Below, piece after piece: positions 8,699-17,054 of a DNA stretch of 64,000 nt. The stretch comes from CAWEQW01 sp963811365 (GTDB lineage Bacteria > Actinomycetota > Actinomycetes > Propionibacteriales > Nocardioidaceae). Below the pieces are notes generated by a model. The model made no database searches and was not told the origin of the DNA. It saw nothing but the letters and a program-made list of their open reading frames with translations. The stretch lies in contig CAWEQW010000009.1 in the NCBI GenBank assembly GCA_963811365.1, positions 186,001 through 250,000 on the forward strand. The letters are read 5' to 3'. Made by a program: the position numbers and the translations under genes. The first letter of the stretch is position 1. Every line of letters starts with the position of its first letter.

Positions 8699-9724
8699 AT
8701 GCGCCGACTCCTCGCCCTGCTAGGCCTGTCCGGACTACTCCTCGCAGCGGCGCTCGTGGCCGGCTCGTTCGGCGGCGGCGCGGCCGGCGCGTCGGGCGTC
8801 CGGTCGTTCACCTTCGCCGCGGCCGGCGACCACGGTGCGGACCGGCTCACCTCCCGGGCGTTGACGAGGCTAGACGCGAGCCGGGCCCGGTTCTACCTCG
8901 CGCTCGGCGACCTCAGCTACGGGCAGCGCACCGACAGCGGCTGGTGCCGCTACGTCCACCGGCACCTGTCGCACAAGGGATCGCGGTTCCCGTTCGAGCT
9001 GCTGGTCGGGAACCATGAGGAGCAGGGCGGGCCGGACGGTCACATCACCGCGATGGCGCGCTGCCTGCCCGACCGGCTGCATGCCGACACCGGCACCCGC
9101 GGCCGGTACGCCGCGCAGTACGCGTTCAGCTTTCCCCGCCGCAACCCGTACGCGAGGTTCATCATGATCGCGCCGGGCATGCGGGTCGCCGGCAGGTCGT
9201 ACCGCTACCGGTCCGGAAGCCCGGACCGTGCCTGGGTGTCGCAGCAGATCGACCGCGCCCGCCGGCACGGCATCCGCTGGGTCATCGTCGGGATGCACTA
9301 CCCCTGCCTCAGCACCGGGCAGCACGGTTGCACGCCCAACGCCGACGCGATGAACCTGCTCGTGCGCAAGCGCGTCGACCTGGTCCTGACGGCACACAAC
9401 CACGTCTACGAGCGCAGCAGGCAGCTGCGGTTCACCAGGACCTGCCGCGCGCTGCACCCGGGCCACTACGACCGCGGCTGCGTGTCCGACACGGGGGCCG
9501 ACCACCAATACCGCCAGGGCCGCGGCGTGGTGCAGATCACCGCCGGGACCATCGGCGGCACCGAGCAGGGTCTGCGTCGCGGTGACCCGGACGCCGGCTT
9601 CTTCGCCCGCACCAACGGCACCACGACCGGCTTCGAGCGCTACCGGGTCACCCCGTTCAGCATCAGCGGCAGCTTCGTGCGCACCAGCGGTCGCTTCTCG
9701 GACTGGTTCACGATCCGTCGCTGA
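8699..9724 (+). CDS. Secreted metallophosphoesterase, acid-phosphatase-like
   Basis: 341 residues with an N-terminal signal peptide (LLALLGLSGLLLAAALVAGS). The calcineurin-like dimetal motifs occur in order: AAGDHG (near 40), LGDLSYG (near 65), GNHEE (near 102), GMHYP (near 198) and AHNHVYER (near 235). The last motif resembles the GHVH/AHxHxYER end of purple and tartrate-resistant acid phosphatases. It is predicted to hydrolyse phosphate esters outside the cell or at the wall. Several cysteines in the mature part suggest disulfides. A TACGCT box at 8684-8689 lies 9 nt before the ATG at 8699, giving a near-leaderless mRNA; an upstream extension of the frame is the antisense/other-frame part of the helicase gene. 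Confidence 0.88.
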   Translation: MRRLLALLGLSGLLLAAALVAGSFGGGAAGASGVRSFTFAAAGDHGADRLTSRALTRLDASRARFYLALGDLSYGQRTDSGWCRYVHRHLSHKGSRFPFELLVGNHEEQGGPDGHITAMARCLPDRLHADTGTRGRYAAQYAFSFPRRNPYARFIMIAPGMRVAGRSYRYRSGSPDRAWVSQQIDRARRHGIRWVIVGMHYPCLSTGQHGCTPNADAMNLLVRKRVDLVLTAHNHVYERSRQLRFTRTCRALHPGHYDRGCVSDTGADHQYRQGRGVVQITAGTIGGTEQGLRRGDPDAGFFARTNGTTTGFERYRVTPFSISGSFVRTSGRFSDWFTIRR

Positions 9725-9770
9725 GCAGCGGGATTCGCCCGGGTCTGGTCGCGGCTGACACGATGGGGGC

Positions 9771-10541
9771 GTGTCCGCTGTCCCGGGTGATCTCTCCGCC
9801 GCGCTGTACGTCGTCAGCGACGTGCACGGCTATGCCGACGACCTCCGTCGCGGACTGACCCGAGCCGGCCTGGTCGACGGCGATGGCGCGTGGATCGGCG
9901 ACGGGGCAGCGCTGTGGGTGCTGGGCGACCTCATGGACCGCGGTCCGGACGGAATCGGCGTGGTCCGGCTGCTGAGGTCCCTCCAGCAGCAGGCGCCCTC
10001 CCAGGTGCACGTCCTGCTCGGGAACCACGAGGCCCTCGCCGTCGGGCGGCACCTCTTCCCCGAGTCGAGCTTCGGCGAGCTATGGGTCATCAACGGCGGC
10101 CACGGTGCCGACCAGGAGGCGCTGACCGCCGAGGAGGTCGAGTGGCTGCGGACCCTGCCCGCGATGGGCCGGGTCGGGGACTACCTGCTCGTGCACTCCG
10201 ACACCGCGGCGTACCTGACCTGGGGGGACTCCGTCGACGCGGTCAACGAGACGCTCCACGAGATCCTGCGCGGCGACGACGTCGACCAGCACTACGACGT
10301 GTTCGCGCGGCTGACCAGCCGCTACCACTTCATCGGTAGCGACGGCACCGCCGTCGCGCAGGGCATGCTCCGGGCGTACGGCGGCGAGTGCCTGGTGCAC
10401 GGTCACAGCATCATCGGCACCCTGCTGGACATGCCGTCGTCCGAGGTGGACCGGCCGCTGCTCTACGCCGAGGGAACGGTGCTCGCCATCGACGGCGGCA
10501 GGTACGACGGCGGGCCGCTGCTGCTCGTGCGGCTGGAGTAG
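9771..10541 (+). CDS. PPP-type metallophosphatase, cytoplasmic
   Basis: 256 residues, no signal peptide. It has the phosphoprotein-phosphatase motif set: SDVHGY (near 16), LGDLMDRGPD (near 50), LLGNHE (near 84), LVHSD (near 143) and LVHGHS (near 206). These bind two metals and place it with bacterial Ser/Thr phosphatases and the related diadenosine-tetraphosphatase group. The substrate could be a phosphoprotein or a dinucleotide; sequence alone does not decide. The GTG start at 9771 is 46 nt after the preceding phosphoesterase, but the two share no close similarity beyond the metal-binding motifs. It ends 25 nt from a convergent gene. Confidence 0.85.
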   Translation: MSAVPGDLSAALYVVSDVHGYADDLRRGLTRAGLVDGDGAWIGDGAALWVLGDLMDRGPDGIGVVRLLRSLQQQAPSQVHVLLGNHEALAVGRHLFPESSFGELWVINGGHGADQEALTAEEVEWLRTLPAMGRVGDYLLVHSDTAAYLTWGDSVDAVNETLHEILRGDDVDQHYDVFARLTSRYHFIGSDGTAVAQGMLRAYGGECLVHGHSIIGTLLDMPSSEVDRPLLYAEGTVLAIDGGRYDGGPLLLVRLE

Positions 10542-10566
10542 CGCCTGCCCGGCGACCGCCCGCTCG

Positions 10567-12261
10567 TCAGCGGATCGCCCGGGCGGCGTACCGGAAGACC
10601 AGGTTGTCGTCGCGCGGCTTGCCCTGGCAGGAGAACACCCGCCCCTGCCAGCAGGCGAACCGGGTGCTGGCGTTGGTCAGGGACAGCTCGACGGACGAGA
10701 CGTCGGCGCGGGTGAACGACGCCACGACGGTCGCGTTGCCGGTCGCCCTGAGCGCCACCGGGCGTACGCCCACGGAGCCGTTGCGGTGGCGGACGATCAG
10801 CGCGGCGGCCGCGCCCCGGCCGAGGTTCGGCAGGTCGAGGGTGACCCGCAGCCGCCAGGAGCCGGTCAGCGTCCGACCCGGGGAGAACCGCACGAACCCG
10901 TTGGCCAGGTGACTGATCCGCAGCGACCGGCTGCCGGTCGCGGGAGCGCCACGGCTCAGGCTGAAGTGCTTCGCCAGCGGCGCCGTCGGGTAGGACGAGC
11001 CTTCCGAGTAGCGCCGTGCCGGCATCCGGTTCCACGTGGCGAACGTCCGGAAGGCGTTGGTGAGGCTGGTCCTCCGAGCGGTCAGCACCTGCTTGAGCGC
11101 GAGCGCCGAGTACGTGTTCACCGGCTTGGCGTGCTGCCAGACCTGGCGCACGATCGTCGGGTCCGACGCCCGCCCCGGAGCCGCGGACTCGCTGAGGTAC
11201 TTCCAGAACACCCACGAGCCGTACGGCAGGTAGCTCGCCGAGCTGAAGTCCAGCGGCTTCCCGGGCCGCTGCAGCGGGCTCTGGGCGAGGTACTGGAGGT
11301 TGTCGTTGACCTTGTCGTAGACCTCGTCCTCCATCCAGGCGGCCGTGCCCTCCATCAGCCAGATGTCCTCGAGCCAGTCGTAGTCGAACTGGACGGCGTG
11401 GAAGAACTCGTGCGCGGCGGTCACCTGGAGACTCGCGAGCGCGCCGCCGGAGAACCCCTTGTAGTCGTTGTCGAGCACGCAGTACGCGGCGACCCGGACC
11501 TTGCTGCCGGCGTTCGGGTCGTCGGTCGTGCAGTACCCGTAAAGCCCCTCGTTGCCGATCTCGGAGAGGTAGATGTCGAGCTGGGACCCGCCGTCCTTGG
11601 TGGTCAGCGCGCCGTCGCCGAGCGGCGCCGTGTAGCCCATCGCGCCGACCTCGGCGTCCCAGACATGCTGGATCGTGGCGATCGTGGTCCGCGCCCATGC
11701 CGGCGCGTAGCCGGTGTCGCCCGCGGCACGCGGCACCGCGTCCTGGTCGCCTGGTGCGTCGAGCGGGTCGACCCAGTGCACGCAGAACTCGGTGTTGCAC
11801 ACCTTCCGCACCGGGACGCCCGTCGTGTAGGGATGCTCGTACCCGCCGGTGGGATCACCGCCGGTGGTCGGCCGGGCGAGCAGGTTGTGGGCGGTACGCC
11901 GGTCAGCGCGGGTGAGCTGGTCCTGCCGGGCGGCGAGGTCGCGCAGCACCATCGTCGCGTCGCGCCGGCCCGCGGCTGGGTCTCCGGGCACCGGCGTGCT
12001 GCCGGGAGTCGTACCGACGCGGGGAGTCGTCGCCCCGTCGGGGGAGCGGTGCGCCGAGCTCGGTCCGGAGCCGAACAGCGCCTCGGCCCGGGCGAGCGCC
12101 TGCTGCGCGGCCTTCGAGCCACCCGGACCCACCGCCGCGGCTGTTGCCCGGGACGCGCTCCCTGTCGTGCCGACTGGGCGAGCGTCCGCCGCCCCGGCCA
12201 GCGCGAAGGCGAGCGTGAGGCTGAGCGTCGCGGCGAGCGCGGCGAGGAGGCGAATGCGCAC
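10567..12261 (-). CDS. Secreted HExxH metalloprotease, MXAN_6640-like
   Basis: 564 residues. Signal peptide LLAALAATLSLTLAFALAGAADA at residues 4-26. After a Ser/Thr/Pro-rich pro-region comes the zinc motif AAHEFFHAVQFDYD near residue 295, then EGTAAWMEDEVYD, whose Glu is the likely third ligand. This arrangement matches the MXAN_6640 family of putative metalloproteases. The C-terminal ~150 residues look like beta-rich sugar- or protein-binding modules. I chose the GTG at 12261 since GAAGGG sits 6-7 nt upstream and the signal peptide then starts at the N-terminus; a start at 12333 would add 24 residues that do not look like a signal sequence. Confidence 0.8.
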   Translation of the reverse strand: MRIRLLAALAATLSLTLAFALAGAADARPVGTTGSASRATAAAVGPGGSKAAQQALARAEALFGSGPSSAHRSPDGATTPRVGTTPGSTPVPGDPAAGRRDATMVLRDLAARQDQLTRADRRTAHNLLARPTTGGDPTGGYEHPYTTGVPVRKVCNTEFCVHWVDPLDAPGDQDAVPRAAGDTGYAPAWARTTIATIQHVWDAEVGAMGYTAPLGDGALTTKDGGSQLDIYLSEIGNEGLYGYCTTDDPNAGSKVRVAAYCVLDNDYKGFSGGALASLQVTAAHEFFHAVQFDYDWLEDIWLMEGTAAWMEDEVYDKVNDNLQYLAQSPLQRPGKPLDFSSASYLPYGSWVFWKYLSESAAPGRASDPTIVRQVWQHAKPVNTYSALALKQVLTARRTSLTNAFRTFATWNRMPARRYSEGSSYPTAPLAKHFSLSRGAPATGSRSLRISHLANGFVRFSPGRTLTGSWRLRVTLDLPNLGRGAAAALIVRHRNGSVGVRPVALRATGNATVVASFTRADVSSVELSLTNASTRFACWQGRVFSCQGKPRDDNLVFRYAARAIR

Positions 12262-12384
12262 GGAGAACCCTTCGAGGGCAGTGGAGGCGGCTCGGTCGAT
12301 GCTACGGCCCCGAGCCGCGGAATATCGTCTCATCGCCGTCGTACCTTCCGAGCTCCAGGTCGCCGGTTCCGGACGCGGTGTCGG

Positions 12385-13101
12385 TCACATCCGCCGCAGC
12401 ACCGCCGTCACCTTGCCGAGGATCGTGGCGTGCGTGCCGTCGATCGGGTCGTAGGCGGGGTTGTGCGGGAGCAGCCAGACATGGCCGTCCTTGCGCTGGA
12501 ACGTCTTGACCGTGGCCTCGCCGTCGAGGAGCGCCGCGACGATCTCACCGTTCTCCGCGGTGGGCTGCTGGCGGACCGCCACGTAGTCACCGTTGCAGAT
12601 GGCGGCGTCGATCATCGAGTCGCCGGCAACCTCGAGCAGGAACAACGTCCCGTCGCCGACGAGTGTCTTCGGCAGCGGGAAGACCTCCTCGACGCGCTCC
12701 TCGGCCAGGATCGGGCCACCGGCGGCGATCCGGCCGACGACCGGGACGTAGGTCGCCGCAGGCATCGCGTCCCCGCTGGCCGTCTCGTCGACGACAGCCT
12801 CCTCGGGGGTGAACACCGACAGCGCACGCGGGCGGTTGGGATCGCGCTTGAGGAAGCCCTTCTCCTCGAGCACCCGCAGCTGGTGGGCCACCGACGACGA
12901 GCTCGTGAGCCCGACCAGCTCGCCGATCTCGCGCATGCTCGGCGGGTAGCCGCGGCGCTCGATGGAGTCGCGGATCACCGTCAGCACCCGCTGCTGCCGC
13001 GGCGTGAGACCGCTGGCGTCTGGCGGACCGTCGGGCAGCTCGCTCACCCGAGAGCCCGCTCCGGTCCCGGAGGAGGTGGTCCTGCCCTTGCCTGCTGCCA
13101 T
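12385..13101 (-). CDS. lexA: SOS repressor LexA
   Basis: 238 residues. The N-terminal winged-helix DNA-binding domain is at about 30-95 (LTPRQQRVL, then YPPSMREIGELVGLTSSSSV). The Ala-Gly self-cleavage site is in VGRIAAGGP (near 127), the nucleophile Ser in AGDSMIDAAI (near 164) and the general-base Lys in EATVKTF (near 201). It represses DNA-damage genes and cleaves itself when RecA is activated. The ATG at 13101 is used because the 32 residues that a 13197 start would add are not LexA-like. A strong LexA box lies 105-122 nt upstream, so autoregulation is expected. Confidence 0.97.
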   Translation of the reverse strand: MAAGKGRTTSSGTGAGSRVSELPDGPPDASGLTPRQQRVLTVIRDSIERRGYPPSMREIGELVGLTSSSSVAHQLRVLEEKGFLKRDPNRPRALSVFTPEEAVVDETASGDAMPAATYVPVVGRIAAGGPILAEERVEEVFPLPKTLVGDGTLFLLEVAGDSMIDAAICNGDYVAVRQQPTAENGEIVAALLDGEATVKTFQRKDGHVWLLPHNPAYDPIDGTHATILGKVTAVLRRM

Positions 13102-13205
13102 GAGACTGGCCTTTCTGCTGAGGTCCCGACGTGTCCCGAGGTATCGCCCGACGTCTGCGGAGGCTCGCGACGACGAGTTCAAGTTAGACCTGACCACCCC
13201 CAGTC

Positions 13206-13223
13206 TTCAAACACCTGTTCGAA
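13206..13223. promoter_or_regulatory. LexA (SOS) box between lexA and divergent SDR gene
   Basis: TTCAAACACCTGTTCGAA matches the actinobacterial SOS box TCGAAC-N4-GTTCGA with one mismatch (A for G in the left arm) and extends to 7-nt arms. It lies 17 nt before the -10 box (TAGCGT, 13240-13245) of the SDR gene and upstream of lexA, so one LexA dimer could control both directions. Confidence 0.8.
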
Positions 13224-13251
13224 CACCGCGTGTCGGCGGTAGCGTGCCGTC

Positions 13252-14040
13252 ATGGCAGCTGAGACGTCCGCCGTCGTGACCGGAGCGGGGCGCGGCATCG
13301 GCCGCGAGGTCGCCGCGCTGCTCGTGACGCGCGGGCATCACGTCGTGGTGACCGACATCGACGGGGAGACCGCCCGTCGTACCGCCGCAGAGATCGGCGC
13401 CGCTGCGGGCGTCGCGCAGGACGTGCGCGACGAGGCCTCGCACGCCGAGGTCGCCGAGGTGGCCGCCGCGCAGGGCCGGCTCGCGGTGTGGGTGAACAAC
13501 GCCGGCGTCGGTCATGACGGGCTGCTCACCGACCTGTCGTCGGCCGAGGTCGAGGCGCTGCTCGGCGTGAACCTGCTGGGTGTCGTCTGGGGGATGCGCG
13601 CGGCTCTGGCGGCGTTCGGGACGGAGGGCGGCGACATCCTCAACATCGCCTCCCTGTCGGGCCTCGGGCCGGTGCCCGGTCTCAGCCTGTACGCCGCGAC
13701 CAAGGCGGGGGTCGTCTCGCTGACGGCGTCGGTCAGCGTGGAGGTCCCCGACGGTGTCCGCGTGCACGCCGTGCTTCCCGACGGCGTGGCGACCGACCTC
13801 GTGGCGGCCTTCGAGCCCGACGGGCTCGCGCGGGCCTTGGTGCACTCCGGCGGGCGGTTGCTGACCCCCGAGGAGACCGCGCTGGCCGCCGTGGGACTGG
13901 TCGGGTCCCGCCGCGTCCTGCGCAGCGTGCCCGCCTGGCGCGCCGTCCTGATGCGGGGCGCAAGCCTGGCTCCGTCGGTGTCGCGAAGCCTGCTGCCCGT
14001 GATGACGGCGCTGGGGCGCCGCGCCATGAACCGCGTCTGA
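13252..14040 (+). CDS. Short-chain dehydrogenase/reductase
   Basis: 262 residues, classical SDR. The nucleotide-binding TGAGRGIG is at residue 10, DI at 35-36 (acidic residue preferring NAD), NNAG at 83 and the catalytic S/Y/K as IASLSG and LYAATK near residues 131-151. It reduces or oxidises an unidentified hydroxyl or carbonyl compound. A -10 box TAGCGT at 13240-13245 ends exactly 7 nt before the ATG, so the mRNA is leaderless. SOS boxes sit both upstream (13206) and just past its stop (14046). Its place between lexA and the LysM gene is unusual; those two are neighbours in mycobacteria, so it looks like an insertion into the block. Confidence 0.88.
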   Translation: MAAETSAVVTGAGRGIGREVAALLVTRGHHVVVTDIDGETARRTAAEIGAAAGVAQDVRDEASHAEVAEVAAAQGRLAVWVNNAGVGHDGLLTDLSSAEVEALLGVNLLGVVWGMRAALAAFGTEGGDILNIASLSGLGPVPGLSLYAATKAGVVSLTASVSVEVPDGVRVHAVLPDGVATDLVAAFEPDGLARALVHSGGRLLTPEETALAAVGLVGSRRVLRSVPAWRAVLMRGASLAPSVSRSLLPVMTALGRRAMNRV

Positions 14041-14045
14041 CGTGC

Positions 14046-14061
14046 TCGAAAGTTTGTTCGA
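14046..14061. promoter_or_regulatory. LexA (SOS) box 1 upstream of LysM gene
   Basis: TCGAAAGTTTGTTCGA: TCGAAC-N4-GTTCGA with one mismatch. It begins 6 nt after the SDR stop codon. A further half-site TTCGAAC lies at 14077-14083. Confidence 0.72.
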
Positions 14062-14112
14062 ATGGTCCTTGATCCATTCGAACGGGTGATCTAACGTCGT
14101 ACGTATGTTCGA

Positions 14113-14128
14113 TCGAACGTGCGTTCGA
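14113..14128. promoter_or_regulatory. LexA (SOS) box 2 upstream of LysM gene, perfect arms
   Basis: TCGAACGTGCGTTCGA has both arms of the consensus TCGAAC-N4-GTTCGA intact. The 12-bp palindrome GTTCGATCGAAC (14107-14118) overlaps it. TAACGT at 14092-14097 is a plausible -10 box, which would put this operator at the transcription start. Confidence 0.82.
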
Positions 14129-14242
14129 GGGCAGTCGTCGATGGGTCAGAAACTGTCGGTGGTCGTCGGTAGGACTTCGGACATGGACACACGGACCGAC
14201 AGGCCGGCCACCCGGGCTGGCTCCTTCCCCAGGAGGTCACCG

Positions 14243-14587
14243 ATGAACAGCTTCGCCGCCACCCCGGGCTTCGCAGGTCGCCGACCCACGCCCACGCCCG
14301 TCCGCCTGACCCGTCGGGGGCAGGTGGTGCTGACCGTGGTCTTCGTGGCGCTGCTGATGACGGTGCTGACCGTGTTCGGCTCTCACTCGGCTGCTACTGG
14401 GGAGTCCGGTACGCCGGTCCGCACCCATGCCGTCGTCGTGGGCCGCGGCGACACGCTGTGGGGCATTGCGTCCAAGGTCGCCGCTCCCGGCAAGGTCGGT
14501 GAGATGGTGATCCGCATCCGCGAGCTCAACGCCCTGTCGACGTCCGGGCTCGCCGTCGGTCAGAGGATCGCTGTGCCGATCGGCTGA
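14243..14587 (+). CDS. SOS-induced LysM membrane protein, division-suppressor-like
   Basis: 114 residues: a short basic cytoplasmic N-terminus, one transmembrane helix (VVLTVVFVALLMTVLTVFGSH, near 30-50) and a C-terminal extracellular LysM domain starting HAVVVGRGDTLWGIAS. This is the architecture of Mycobacterium Rv2719c (ChiZ) and the Corynebacterium/Streptomyces division suppressors encoded beside lexA, which halt septation during DNA damage; the role here is inferred from that. AGGAGGT lies 5 nt before the ATG at 14243 and decides the start; the frame is open from 14105 but that stretch holds the operators. Controlled by up to three LexA sites. Confidence 0.85.
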   Translation: MNSFAATPGFAGRRPTPTPVRLTRRGQVVLTVVFVALLMTVLTVFGSHSAATGESGTPVRTHAVVVGRGDTLWGIASKVAAPGKVGEMVIRIRELNALSTSGLAVGQRIAVPIG

Positions 14588-14651
14588 CCGTCCCACACGT
14601 GCCCGTCCGGCTCTCTTCGACCCGGAGCCGGCGGTCCGGAGGGGAAAGCAG

Positions 14652-14696
14652 CAGGGGCGAGGCGCACCCACCCACGCATGTGGCGCCTCGCCCCTG
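14652..14696. terminator. Bidirectional hairpin between convergent genes
   Basis: A perfect 14-bp stem (CAGGGGCGAGGCGC, 14652-14665, paired with 14683-14696) closes a 17-nt loop. It lies between the convergent ends of the LysM and YhhN-like genes. There is no long U-tract on either side, as is common in high-GC actinobacteria. Confidence 0.65.
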
Positions 14697-14712
14697 TCGC
14701 ACACCCGCACCG

Positions 14713-15405
14713 TCAGCGCCTCGCGGCCACCCCTGCGGCGATGAGGCCCTGACCGGCCGTGTACGTCGCCATCACGGCACCCTCGAGCGCGGGGCTCGGC
14801 TCGTCAAGGAAGAACCGCTGGACGCCGAGCAGCGAGTCGGAGGTGAGGAAGAGCAGGGTTCCAGCGCGCAGCATCCGACGGCCGCGTGGCGTTACTGCCT
14901 CGCCGATGGTTGTAGAGGCCGCGAACATCACCGTGAGGATGGTGCCGTAGGCGGCGACCGGCCACCGCAGCTCGGGACTGCGCCGCCCGGCCGCGTAGGC
15001 CATCGTCGGCACGGCGGCCAACCAGAATCCCAACGAGGCTGCGATCCCGGGGGAACGCCACACGACCGGCGCCTGACGCACCGACGAGAAGCCCACGATG
15101 TAGGCCCCGTGCGCAGCGAAGAACGATGCCACGCCCGCGAGGAACGAGGGCGTGGACTTGCTTATCAGCGCTACGTCACCGCCCCAGGAGAGGGCCTCGC
15201 CCGCGAGAGTGGCGTTGCGCAGGGTGTCGTCACAGCCGCGGTTGACGCGGCCCTCGGTCGCGCTGTGCAGGCTGGTCGCGAGCAGCGGCATGAGCAAGGG
15301 CTTGGTGACCAGCCGCGCTCGGCGCGCTGCCGGTGCACGGCGAGTGGCGAGCATGGCATCGAGCGTCGCGACGACGGCATAGGCAGCGGCGCCACGGATC
15401 TTCAC
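14713..15405 (-). CDS. YhhN/TMEM86-like integral membrane protein
   Basis: 230 residues, very hydrophobic, about seven to eight predicted membrane segments. ARLVTKPLLMPLLATSL near the start and DSLLGVQRFFLDEPS near the end match YhhN family patterns (KP in the first helix, a D in SDSLL). The eukaryotic relative TMEM86 is a lysoplasmalogenase; the bacterial function is not proven. The GTG at 15405 is the first plausible start, since the upstream ATG is out of frame. It is convergent with the LysM gene and upstream lies a truncated gene. Confidence 0.75.
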   Translation of the reverse strand: MKIRGAAAYAVVATLDAMLATRRAPAARRARLVTKPLLMPLLATSLHSATEGRVNRGCDDTLRNATLAGEALSWGGDVALISKSTPSFLAGVASFFAAHGAYIVGFSSVRQAPVVWRSPGIAASLGFWLAAVPTMAYAAGRRSPELRWPVAAYGTILTVMFAASTTIGEAVTPRGRRMLRAGTLLFLTSDSLLGVQRFFLDEPSPALEGAVMATYTAGQGLIAAGVAARR

Positions 15406-15449
15406 GGGCCCATCGTGACGCACGAGCCGGCGCCGTCGCGGGCGATTGC

Positions 15450-15970
15450 TCAGTTGTACTGGCCGGAGAGGACCGCTGTCGCCTCGGCGATCCTCAGCGG
15501 CGTCGCCGGCCCGGCGATCGTGACCGTGTCCGGGATGGTCTGCCAGCCGCCGTTGCCGACGCGGAACCGTGCCGAGTAGGTGACGTCCACGCTCGTCTGG
15601 ACGGTGATGTGAGCATCGGTGTAGTCGTAGGTGACGTCCTTGGCCGGGTACGGCGCTCCCGGCGTGGTGGAGGCGGCCGTCGTCCCGTCGCCGTGGTGCC
15701 AGGTGAACGCGGTGGGCTGGGCCACCACCTCGACCTGCTGGCCGAGCAGGGTGATCGTCCGAGTGAACGAGTGTGGCTGGGCGTAGAAGATCGTCGCGAA
15801 GTTGACCAGGGTCTTGCCCTCCGGTTGCGTGTGCGCCCGCAGGGCGGGGAGGCCGATGCGGCGCAGCGCCTCGAGAACGAGGCCTGGAGTGACTTGCGGC
15901 TTGGGGGTCTGGGCGGCAGCCGGTGGGCGGCCGAAGCATTGCGGGCCGAGTAGGTCCCAGCCGCCGCCTG
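15450..15970 (-). pseudogene. 5'-truncated PKD-like secreted protein gene
   Basis: A reverse frame open from 15450 up to a TGA at 16074-16076 encodes a coherent C-terminal part: GGGWDLLGPQC, then TPGLVLEALRRIGLPA, KTLVNFATIFY, LLGQQVEV and AFTWHHGDG (PKD-like core), ending VLSGQYN. The style is that of a family of actinobacterial secreted proteins with a PKD-like fold, which have a signal peptide and N-terminal part. No ATG, GTG or TTG exists between the upstream stop and codon GTG 15728, in the middle of the conserved region, and the residues before GGGWDLL do not look related. The gene has therefore lost its 5' end, within or beside the neighbouring intergenic tract. Confidence 0.55.
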
Positions 15971-17054
15971 TTTGAGGTCCCCACAGTCGCCAAAGTCGTT
16001 CTGCTGTGTCCGGGCACGAATCGCGCTGGCAGCACAGTCGGCGGGGTGCGTCCGCGGGCTCATGATCTGAGAGTCACTGCACGCGGAAACCCATCGGTAT
16101 TGACGGTAAGCAGGGGAGCGTTGCGTTGCGGATTCGTCCCCTCGAATTGCCCTGAGGATCGACTCCCCGCCGCGGGCACCGCAAGTCATTCCGATGCCTA
16201 CAACGCCTGTTCGGATCTCGCCTGAACCTTGACAACCTCGCGCCAGGGCCGCTGCTGGGAAGCCAAACAAGAGAACACTAGCAGGGTGACGCCGAGATGC
16301 AGTCCCTGCGCTTGATCATGCCGATGCGATCCCATCCGCTAAAACGCCACTCGCCATGTACCCGCTACCAACTGGCAGGTACATTGTCATCGGCTGCATG
16401 CCGCCGGGAAAGCGTTGGTCGCGAGCACCTGCGTGCTGGAACCACCTTCTGGGCGATTGCTCGGATTCCGGGTTCCAGATCGGGCCGGACGCGGGCTGGT
16501 GAGGAACGATGTCTCAGACCTGTGACCTGCCATCCCGAAGTGCTGATACGACCACCCGCTCGGTATATCCGGGAGATGTCCGCGAATTGCGTGGCAGGAG
16601 CGCACCTAGAGGATGCAGGACTCGCGTACTCTGAGGCGATGACATATCGCCGGTTGAGATGGCGTAGTTGATATCGCATGAAGAATACTGCCGCAAAACA
16701 GCTTGGCTGCGGCCGCTGAGACGTCTACGCTTCGGAAGGTAGCGAGGCGGCGCTGGTCGGCAACGGGGCAGCGGCTATTCGAGGATGAATCGAGGCGATG
16801 ACCGGAACGAGGGCTCAAGTCATCTTTGCGCGCTGATTCGTAGCAATGCGCTGGGAAGGCGACAAGGACAGTCGCAAGGGCGACAGCAGCCACTGTGACG
16901 GTACGGTGATCGCCGCCGTCGGCCAACCGCTACAGCCATGGCAACCCCCAGACGTCGACCCGAGCCCCTGCCCGGCGGGGCGCCGGACACGACGCGAGCA
17001 ATCTAGGGGACTCTCGGAGCACGGGCTACCCCGCGGACGAGTCTGTGGACGGGG
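15971..17054. other. Intergenic tract of about 1 kb that looks lower in GC
   Basis: No supported gene. The short open frames in it (largest ~124 codons, 16297-16671) lack codon bias, Shine-Dalgarno sites and recognisable motifs. From about 16280 to 16900 the sequence appears visibly poorer in G+C than its surroundings. It lies between the truncated PKD-like gene and an intact lipoprotein gene. It may be the scar of an insertion or deletion. I see no tRNA, terminal repeats or transposase residue. Confidence 0.5.

Noticed and set aside
10786..13242. 818-codon plus-strand frame
   Set aside because: Fully antisense to the metalloprotease and lexA genes, which have clear motifs. Product is low-complexity.
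16297..16671. 124-codon frame in the non-coding tract
   Set aside because: No codon bias, no ribosome-binding site and no motif; treated as chance.
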